Positions 37,689 to 43,854 of a stretch of 64,000 nucleotides of DNA are shown one piece after another. Position 1 is the first letter of the stretch, and each line of letters begins with the position of its first letter. This DNA comes from Jiella sonneratiae. GTDB taxonomy: Bacteria > Pseudomonadota > Alphaproteobacteria > Rhizobiales > Rhizobiaceae. The position numbers and the translations under genes were made by a program. Under the pieces are notes generated by a model, which worked only from the letters and a program-made list of their open reading frames with translations, did not search any database and had not been told where the DNA came from. The DNA is taken from assembly GCF_017353515.1 (NCBI RefSeq), contig NZ_JAFMPY010000001.1, positions 62,001 to 126,000 of the forward strand. Reading direction: 5' to 3'.

Positions 37689-37814
37689 ACGCTCCCCGGG
37701 CCGCCGCCCGAAGACAGAGTCGCAGGGTCCGGCGGCCCGTCGCCCGGCATTTACCGCGCCGGAGGGCGTCCGACCCCGGCGGACGGCGCAACGGCGACGC
37801 GAATGCGTCACCTC

Positions 37815-37849
37815 ATACGAGATCCGCTCGATCAGAGCGGGGCTCGTAT
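37815..37849. repeat. Inverted repeat (hairpin) downstream of the peptide genes, first
   Basis: Nested arms ATACGAG/CTCGTAT and CCGCTC/GAGCGG surround the loop GATCA. No T-run follows. It may end or protect the peptide transcript. Confidence 0.7.
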
Positions 37850-37869
37850 CAAGCCCGTGCGGCGAATGA

Positions 37870-37922
37870 GCGTCTTTGTTTCCGGCATCACGAAGTGATC
37901 TGCCGGAAACCGGTTGAGACGC
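37870..37922. repeat. Inverted repeat (hairpin) downstream of the peptide genes, second
   Basis: Arms GTTTCCGGCA and TGCCGGAAAC enclose an inner TCAC-GAA-GTGA hairpin; outside them GCGTCT pairs with AGACGC. The 345-bp spacer 37689-38033 otherwise holds nothing clear. Confidence 0.75.
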
Positions 37923-38033
37923 GTCTGCGGCTGCCTTCTCTGCTGCGCGCCAAGCGTGACAAAAAACACCGACGACCGCGCGCCACGGCCGGCCCGGGTC
38001 ATCGAAACGCTCGTCGACAAGGAGGGTCGTCTG

Positions 38034-38237
38034 ATGGACATGCCCCGCCAGGTGAAGCCGCAGCCGCGCCTGTTCATGCAGGAGATCGTCGGACGCGAGT
38101 GGGTGCCCGAGGCCGAGGCGCGGAGCGTTCCCAAGGATCTCCTCGTCGCCAAAACCGCCAAGCCGAAGCGCCGCGGCAGGAAGAGCGCCTCCTCGGCATG
38201 CCTGCACCGGCTGACGACCTTCTCCGTCGCCGGCTGA
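38034..38237 (+). CDS. Small basic hypothetical protein
   Basis: A 67-residue protein beginning MDMPRQVKPQPRLFMQEI after an AAGGAGGG site at good spacing. It has a basic patch (AKPKRRGRKS) in the C-terminal third and one Cys. A GTG at 37956 would extend it by 26 residues but lacks a ribosome site and overlaps the hairpin region. I do not recognise it; its place just after the peptide genes makes a link possible. Confidence 0.5.
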   Translation: MDMPRQVKPQPRLFMQEIVGREWVPEAEARSVPKDLLVAKTAKPKRRGRKSASSACLHRLTTFSVAG

Positions 38238-38273
38238 ACCGGTCGGCATCCGCAGCGCGGCGATCGTCGCGCG

Positions 38274-39233
38274 TCAGGCCGCCGGTTCGAAGCGATCGGT
38301 CGCCTCGACGAGTTCGTGCAGGATCGGCGGCTCGGCGAATGCGTGACCGGCCCCTTCCGCCAGCCGGAAGATTGCCTTCGGCCAGGCCTGGGCGAACTGC
38401 CAGGCGGTGATCGCCGGGGTCACCACGTCGTAGCGGCCCTGGACGATGACGCCCGGGATCGCTTCGAGGCGGCCCATGTTGGCCAGCAGCTGCCCCTCCT
38501 CCAGCCACAGGTCGTGAAAGAAGAAGTGGTTCTCGATCCGCGCGAAGGCGATCTGCCCGTCGCTGACGCCGATGCCCGTCGAGCGCGTCGGCGGGTTGCT
38601 GGTCCGCATCATCACGGTGGCCGCTTCCCAGGCGGTCCAGGCCTGGGCGGCCTTGGCGCGCACGCTGCGGTCGGGGTCGGTCAACCGTCGCCGGTAGGCC
38701 GCGATCAGGTCGTCCTGCTCGGCGACCGGGACCTCGGCCACGAGATCCTCCCAGTGGTCGGGAAACAGCCGGTTGGCGCCGCCCTCGTAGAACCAGTCGA
38801 GCTCCGAGCGCCGACCCGAGAAGATGCCGCGCAGGATCAGGCCGAGCACCCGCCCCGGATGCGCCTGGGCGTAGGCGAGCGCCAGCGTCGCGCCCCATGA
38901 GCCGCCGAACAGCAGCCAGCGTTCGACGCCGAGATGCCGGCGCAGCCGCTCCATGTCGTCGACGAGGTGCCAGGTCGTGTTGGCCTCGAGCGATCCGAGC
39001 GGCGTCGACCGGCCGCTGCCGCGCTGATCGAACAGGACGATGTGGTATTTCGCCGGGTCGAACAGCCGGCGATGCTGCGTCGAGCTGCCGCTGCCCGGCC
39101 CGCCGTGCAGGAAGACCACCGGCAGACCGCTGCGGTTTCCGCACTCCTCGAAGTAGATCTCGTGGCCGTCGCCGACGTCGAGGCGGCCGATGCGGAACGG
39201 ATCGATCGGCGGATAGGGTTTGCGCGGTGCCAT
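38274..39233 (-). CDS. pip: Prolyl aminopeptidase, copy 2
   Basis: A 319-residue S33 peptidase paralogous to the copy at 33186-34127. It shows HGGPGSGSS, LFDQRGSGRSTP, nucleophile elbow GGSWGA and catalytic His in EGAGHAF. Sequence differs throughout, so this is not a recent duplication. AAGG precedes the ATG at 8 bp. Two such genes within 6 kb, bracketing a peptide locus, is unusual; Pro residues are frequent in the peptides' leaders and cores. Confidence 0.93.
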   Translation of the reverse strand: MAPRKPYPPIDPFRIGRLDVGDGHEIYFEECGNRSGLPVVFLHGGPGSGSSTQHRRLFDPAKYHIVLFDQRGSGRSTPLGSLEANTTWHLVDDMERLRRHLGVERWLLFGGSWGATLALAYAQAHPGRVLGLILRGIFSGRRSELDWFYEGGANRLFPDHWEDLVAEVPVAEQDDLIAAYRRRLTDPDRSVRAKAAQAWTAWEAATVMMRTSNPPTRSTGIGVSDGQIAFARIENHFFFHDLWLEEGQLLANMGRLEAIPGVIVQGRYDVVTPAITAWQFAQAWPKAIFRLAEGAGHAFAEPPILHELVEATDRFEPAA

Positions 39234-39417
39234 CGACGCGCCTTACACCGAACGCCGGCGCTTCTGAACCCGGGCCGGCAAAATTCTCCGCTGCCGCCCG
39301 GCCAGTCGCGCGGGCTCGCCGATCCGACCCGGCGCTGCCGGCCCGTATGCCGCGTGGCCGTCGCCGGCCGGAAGAGCCGGACGCACCAACCGGGGCTCCA
39401 CCGGCACCGGCCGCCGC

Positions 39418-39630
39418 TCAGAAGAACGGCTGGCGCTCGGCCTCGGTGTCGCGTTCGTAGTTGAAGCCCTCTTCCCAGAGACCGAACAGCCGGTCTTCCT
39501 CCGGTCTGTCCGGCTTGTACGGATTGGCCGCCCCGAGCCCCTGCGCCCGGAACGCCTGCCGACCCCGCAGCCAGATCGCCTTCTCGCCGGCGGCGGACAG
39601 GATCGCTTCGGACAAAGTTGTGGTATTCAT
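39418..39630 (-). CDS. Small Rmf/CrpP-like protein
   Basis: A 70-residue protein beginning MNTTTLSEAILSAAG with AAGGAGGGG just upstream (an adjacent ATG at 39633 is an equal alternative). The pattern G-R-x-A-F-x-x-x-G, then NPY, then LWEEGFNYE resembles ribosome modulation factor/CrpP-type small proteins, which bind ribosomes or act in stress. Similarity is by pattern only. Confidence 0.55.
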   Translation of the reverse strand: MNTTTLSEAILSAAGEKAIWLRGRQAFRAQGLGAANPYKPDRPEEDRLFGLWEEGFNYERDTEAERQPFF

Positions 39631-39901
39631 CATCCCCTCCTTCTTCGCCTTCCCCTGAGTAATTCTTAAAAGCTCACTCGCAGGAGAGTCCAGAGGGCGC
39701 GTGCCGCCGCTCTCATAGACGGCCACGCATTTGCCGGCAGAAACGGCCTTTCTGCCACGCCGGGTCGGTGCATGTGGAGGCATGTGACGCCGTGGCGCGG
39801 AGGCTTCAGCGGGCGTTGGCCGGCAGCCGCCTCGCGGCGGCCGGCGAATGGCGGAGGGCGAAGGGTGTCTTCCCCGAGCGGAACAGGATAAAGGCCGGTC
39901 C

Positions 39902-40645
39902 ATGCTCCGCGTCGCATCCTACAACATCCGCAAGAGCGTCGGCACCGACTGGCGGCGTCGCCCGCTGGAGATCCTGGCGGTCCTCAACGAGATCGACGCC
40001 GACGTCGTCGCCCTGCAGGAGGTGGACCGGCGCTTCGGAACGCGCACGTCCTCGCTGCCGCCGAAGGCGATCCGCGAGGCGACGCGCTATCATCCCGTGG
40101 CGCTTGGCGCCCGGCCGGGCGGTCTCGGCTTTCACGGCAACGCCATTCTGGTGCGCGAGGGCATCGAGGTCCTCTCGGCCACCTGTCTGACGCTGCCGGC
40201 GCTGGAGCCGCGCGGCGCGGCCATCGCCGACCTTCGCATCGGCAAGGCGCGGCTGCGGATCGTCGGGATGCATCTCGGCCTGCTCGGCCTCTGGCGCCGC
40301 CGCCAGGCCGAAGCCATCCTTGCCTGTCTCGAAGGGCTCGAACCGTCCTTGCCGACGGTGATGATGGGCGATCTGAACGAATGGAACCCCGAGGGCCGGT
40401 GCCTAGCGCATTTCGCCCGCCGGCATCGCGTCGTCATGCCCGGGCGCTCGTTTCCCTCGCGCATGCCGCTCGGCGCGCTCGACCGCTTCGTCCTCTCCCG
40501 CGACGTCTCGCTGATCGACGCGGGGGTGCATCTTTCCAACCGATCGCGCGGCGCCTCGGATCATCTGCCGGTCTTCGCCGACATCGCCTTTGCCGGCAGC
40601 GCGGCCGAGGCCCGCCACCCGCATCCGCTGGTCTCCCATCCCTGA
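39902..40645 (+). CDS. Endonuclease/exonuclease/phosphatase (EEP) family protein
   Basis: A 247-residue protein of the EEP fold. Metal and catalytic residues are visible: Asn in SYNIRKSVG, Glu in ALQEVD, Asp/Asn in MGDLNEWN and the final SDHLPVFADI. No signal peptide, so a cytoplasmic phosphodiesterase or nuclease is likely; substrate unknown. The start at the ATG opening MLRVASYNI fits the family N-terminus; an earlier ATG at 39848 adds residues with no family match. Confidence 0.87.
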   Translation: MLRVASYNIRKSVGTDWRRRPLEILAVLNEIDADVVALQEVDRRFGTRTSSLPPKAIREATRYHPVALGARPGGLGFHGNAILVREGIEVLSATCLTLPALEPRGAAIADLRIGKARLRIVGMHLGLLGLWRRRQAEAILACLEGLEPSLPTVMMGDLNEWNPEGRCLAHFARRHRVVMPGRSFPSRMPLGALDRFVLSRDVSLIDAGVHLSNRSRGASDHLPVFADIAFAGSAAEARHPHPLVSHP

Positions 40646-40806
40646 CCGCGTCGCCCCGCGGCGACGGGCATCCCCCCGCGAAAATGGCCGCGAGGTCCGG
40701 CGTCGCCGGCCCGGTGAAAGCGCGCGGCGGTCGACGCCTGCCATTGCGCTCCGCGGCAAGACTAATAAGATGCCCCCCGCAGCGTATACGTTAGGGAGGA
40801 AACGCG

Positions 40807-41787
40807 ATGGCATACGCGAAGATGACGGCGTCGTTGGGAGCGGCGTTGTTCGCATCCGCAGCACTCGTCCAGCCGGCGACGGCCGAGACCGTCCTGAAAT
40901 GGGCGCATGTCTACGAGGCGAGCGAACCGTACAACACCTGTGCCGTCGCCGCGTCCGACAAGCTCAAGCAGGCAACCGACGGGCGCTACGCGATCGAGGT
41001 CTATCCGGCCTCCTCGCTCGGCAAGGAAACCGACATCAACGAGGGGCTCAGCCTCGGCACCGTCGACATCATCTACACCGGCCAGCTGTTTGCCGGCCGC
41101 GCCTACGGACCGATCGCCATCGGCGGCGCACCCTACATGTTCCGGGACTTCGACCACTGGGACAAGTATCGCAACTCCGACCTCTTCCAGGAGCTGTCGA
41201 AGGGCTACGAGGAGGCGACGGGCAACCATATCACCTCGATGACCTATTACGGCGAGCGGCACGTCACCTCGAACAAGCCGATCCTGAAGCCGGAAGACAT
41301 GGCCGGGCTGAAGATCCGCGTTCCCGATGCGGCGCTCTACCAGATGTTCCCCAAGGCCGTCGGCGCCAACCCGACGCCGATCGCCTTCGCCGAGGTATAC
41401 CTTGCACTGCAGCAAGGCACCGTCGACGCCCAGGAAAACCCCCTGCCGACCATCCAGGCCAAGAAGTTCTACGAGGTCCAGAAGGACATCAACCTGACCG
41501 GCCACATCACCGACGCGCTCCTCACCATCGTCTCCGGCTCGGTGTGGAACTCCCTGTCGGACGAGGACAAGCAGGCCTTCGAGACGGTGCTCGACGACAC
41601 CGCCAAATGCGCCACCGAGCAGGTCATCAAGAACGAGAAGGACCTCGTCCAGTGGTTCAAGGACCAGGGCGTCAAGGTCAACGAGGTCGACCGCACGCCC
41701 TTCCGCGACGCGACGGTGAAGCTTCACAACGGCCCCGACGCGACCTGGGACCAGGCGACCTACGACCGGCTGCAGGCGATCAAGTGA
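40807..41787 (+). CDS. dctP: TRAP transporter substrate-binding protein DctP
   Basis: Periplasmic binding protein of a TRAP importer, 326 residues. A signal peptide ends at PATA, and the mature protein opens with ETVLKWAHVYEASEPYN. The conserved Arg that contacts the carboxylate of ligands lies in GLKIRVPDA, and VDAQENPLPTI is the other family block. The ribosome site is strong (TTAGGGAGGAAACGCG). Ligand is probably a carboxylic acid; which one cannot be told. Confidence 0.93.
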   Translation: MAYAKMTASLGAALFASAALVQPATAETVLKWAHVYEASEPYNTCAVAASDKLKQATDGRYAIEVYPASSLGKETDINEGLSLGTVDIIYTGQLFAGRAYGPIAIGGAPYMFRDFDHWDKYRNSDLFQELSKGYEEATGNHITSMTYYGERHVTSNKPILKPEDMAGLKIRVPDAALYQMFPKAVGANPTPIAFAEVYLALQQGTVDAQENPLPTIQAKKFYEVQKDINLTGHITDALLTIVSGSVWNSLSDEDKQAFETVLDDTAKCATEQVIKNEKDLVQWFKDQGVKVNEVDRTPFRDATVKLHNGPDATWDQATYDRLQAIK

Positions 41788-41810
41788 TCGCCTGACCGCC
41801 TGAGCGCCAA

Positions 41811-41832
41811 GGGGGCGGCCGTCGCCGCCCCC
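41811..41832 (+). other. Intercistronic stem-loop between dctP and dctQ
   Basis: GGGGGCGGC and GCCGCCCCC form a perfect 9-bp stem around CGTC, 24 bp after the dctP stop. Without a T-run it is more likely an RNA-stabilising or attenuating element giving more DctP than permease. Confidence 0.65.
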
Positions 41833-41888
41833 GTCGCAACGCCCGCCTGCCGCAATCTCGTTTCCCATATGCCGTGGAGTGCCCGCCG

Positions 41889-42458
41889 ATGACCCGCGAC
41901 CCCTCGCCCGTGCCCGGCGTCGAGCCGTCTCCGCCGCCCACCGACGCGCAGGACGAGGACATTTCCGACATCAGGGCCGTCGACATCCCGGTGATGATCG
42001 TCTTCTGGGCCCTCGCCATCGTCGTGTTCCTGCAGTTCTTCACCCGCTACGTCCTCAACGACTCCCTCGGCTGGACCGAGGAGATCGCCCGCTACCTGCT
42101 GATCGGCGTGACCTTCATCGGCGCGATCTCGGCGGTGCGGCGCGAGAGCCACATCGCCGTCGAACTGCTCTACACGCGGCTGCCGCGCGGCGCCCGCCTC
42201 GGCCTGCAGTATTTCGTCGACGTCGTCTCGCTGGCCTTCTACGCCACGCTCGCCTGGCTCAGCGTGCATCTCGCCCAGCGCACCTTCCAGAAGATGACCT
42301 CGATCGACGTGCCGAAGTCGCTGGTCTACTGGATCGTCGCCGTCTGCTTCGCCGCCATGGCGATCTACCAGCTCCTCGTCCTCGTCCGGCACGCCCGCAG
42401 CGGCACGAGCCGCCTCATCGACCCCGACTCCGTGACCTCCACGGGTCCCAGCCTCTGA
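41889..42458 (+). CDS. dctQ: TRAP transporter small permease subunit DctQ
   Basis: A 189-residue inner-membrane protein with four predicted helices. Family blocks are RYVLNDSLGWTEEIARYLL and GAISAVRRESHIAVELL. I chose the ATG at 41889 (TGGAG upstream); a GTG at 41874 in frame is an alternative. A Pro/Asp-rich N-terminal tail of about 35 residues is longer than usual. Confidence 0.92.
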   Translation: MTRDPSPVPGVEPSPPPTDAQDEDISDIRAVDIPVMIVFWALAIVVFLQFFTRYVLNDSLGWTEEIARYLLIGVTFIGAISAVRRESHIAVELLYTRLPRGARLGLQYFVDVVSLAFYATLAWLSVHLAQRTFQKMTSIDVPKSLVYWIVAVCFAAMAIYQLLVLVRHARSGTSRLIDPDSVTSTGPSL

Positions 42459-42473
42459 ACGGCGGCCCCTTCC

Positions 42474-43754
42474 ATGCTTCTCGCGCTCCTCTTCGTCGTC
42501 CTGTTCGGGCTGATCATCCTCGGTGCGCCGGTGGCCATCGCCCTCGCCGGCTCGTCGCTGGTCTTCCTTCTCGTCGACGGACACGTGCCGGCGGTGGTCG
42601 TCGCCCACCGCATGGTCAACGGCGTCGATTCCTTTCCGCTGCTTGCCGTGCCGTTCTTCATCCTCGCCGGCAACCTGATGAACACCGCCGGCATCACCGA
42701 GCGGATCTTCGACTTCGCCAAGGCGCTGGTCGGCTGGATGCGCGGCGGCCTCGGCCACGTGAACATCGGCGCCTCGGTGATCTTCGCCGGCATGTCGGGC
42801 GCCGCCGTCGCCGATGCCGGGGGCCTCGGCGCCATCGAGATCAAGGCGATGCGCGACGCCAACTACGATCCGGGCTTTTCCGTCGGCATAACCGCCGCCT
42901 CCTCGACCATCGGCCCGATCATCCCGCCGTCGCTGCCGATGGTGATCTACGGCGTCGTCGCCGGCGCCTCGATCGGCCAGCTCTTCGCCGCCGGCTTCGT
43001 GCCCGGCCTTCTGATGGCCGTCGCCCTGATGATCATGGTGGCGATCTACGCCCGCCGCCGCGGCTATCCGCGCGACCAGGCGTTCCGCCTTTCCAACCTC
43101 GCCCGCGCCTTCGTGCGGGCCTTCCTGGCGCTGCTGACGCCGGTGATCATCGTCGGCGGCATCCTCACCGGCGCCTTCACGCCCACCGAAGCGGCGATCG
43201 CCGCCTGCGCCTGGGCGATGTTCCTCGGCGTCGTCGTCTACCGCACGCTCAACTTCCGGCGCTTCCTCAGGGTCTCGATGGACACGATCGAGACCACCGC
43301 CGTCGTGCTGTTCATCGTCGGGGCGGCGGCGATCTTCGCCTGGATCCTCACCTCCAACCGCGTGCCGGAGCATTTCGCCGGGCTGATCCTGTCGGTGTCG
43401 GAGAACTGGATCGTCGTCCTCCTCCTGATCAACCTCATCCTCCTCGTCGTCGGCTGCTTCATGGAGACGGTGGCGGCGATCACCATCCTCGTGCCGGTGC
43501 TCCTGCCCGTCGCCGAGAAGGTCGGCGTCGACCCGGTGCATTTCGGCGTGATCCTCGTGCTCAACCTGATGATCGGCCTCCTGACGCCGCCGGTCGGCAT
43601 GGTGCTCTACGTGCTGTCGCGGGTCTCCAAGGTGCCGTTCGAGCGCTGCGTCGCGGCCACCGCGCCGTTCCTCGTCCCGCTGTTCGTGGTGCTCGCCCTC
43701 GTCACCTTCGTGCCGGCGATCACCCTCTGGCTGCCGACGCTGATCTATCGCTGA
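42474..43754 (+). CDS. dctM: TRAP transporter large permease subunit DctM
   Basis: A 426-residue inner-membrane protein with about twelve helices, the ion-coupled translocation channel of the TRAP system. The family blocks PFFILAGNLMNTAGITERI, GMSGAAVADAGGLGAIEI, SSTIGPIIPPSLPMVIYG and GLLTPPVGMVLYVLSR are intact. It starts 15 bp after dctQ. Confidence 0.95.
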   Translation: MLLALLFVVLFGLIILGAPVAIALAGSSLVFLLVDGHVPAVVVAHRMVNGVDSFPLLAVPFFILAGNLMNTAGITERIFDFAKALVGWMRGGLGHVNIGASVIFAGMSGAAVADAGGLGAIEIKAMRDANYDPGFSVGITAASSTIGPIIPPSLPMVIYGVVAGASIGQLFAAGFVPGLLMAVALMIMVAIYARRRGYPRDQAFRLSNLARAFVRAFLALLTPVIIVGGILTGAFTPTEAAIAACAWAMFLGVVVYRTLNFRRFLRVSMDTIETTAVVLFIVGAAAIFAWILTSNRVPEHFAGLILSVSENWIVVLLLINLILLVVGCFMETVAAITILVPVLLPVAEKVGVDPVHFGVILVLNLMIGLLTPPVGMVLYVLSRVSKVPFERCVAATAPFLVPLFVVLALVTFVPAITLWLPTLIYR

Positions 43755-43854
43755 CGCCGCCGGGCGGGCTGCCGCGCTCACGGGAAGGCAGAGGTTCTGC
43801 CGCGGGGCCGGGCGCGGCGTTGGTCTTCGACGGGCGATTGCTTACATTCCGCCC

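Noticed and set aside
37956-38033. GTG start extending the small basic protein upstream
   Set aside because: No ribosome site precedes it, whereas the ATG at 38034 has an excellent one.
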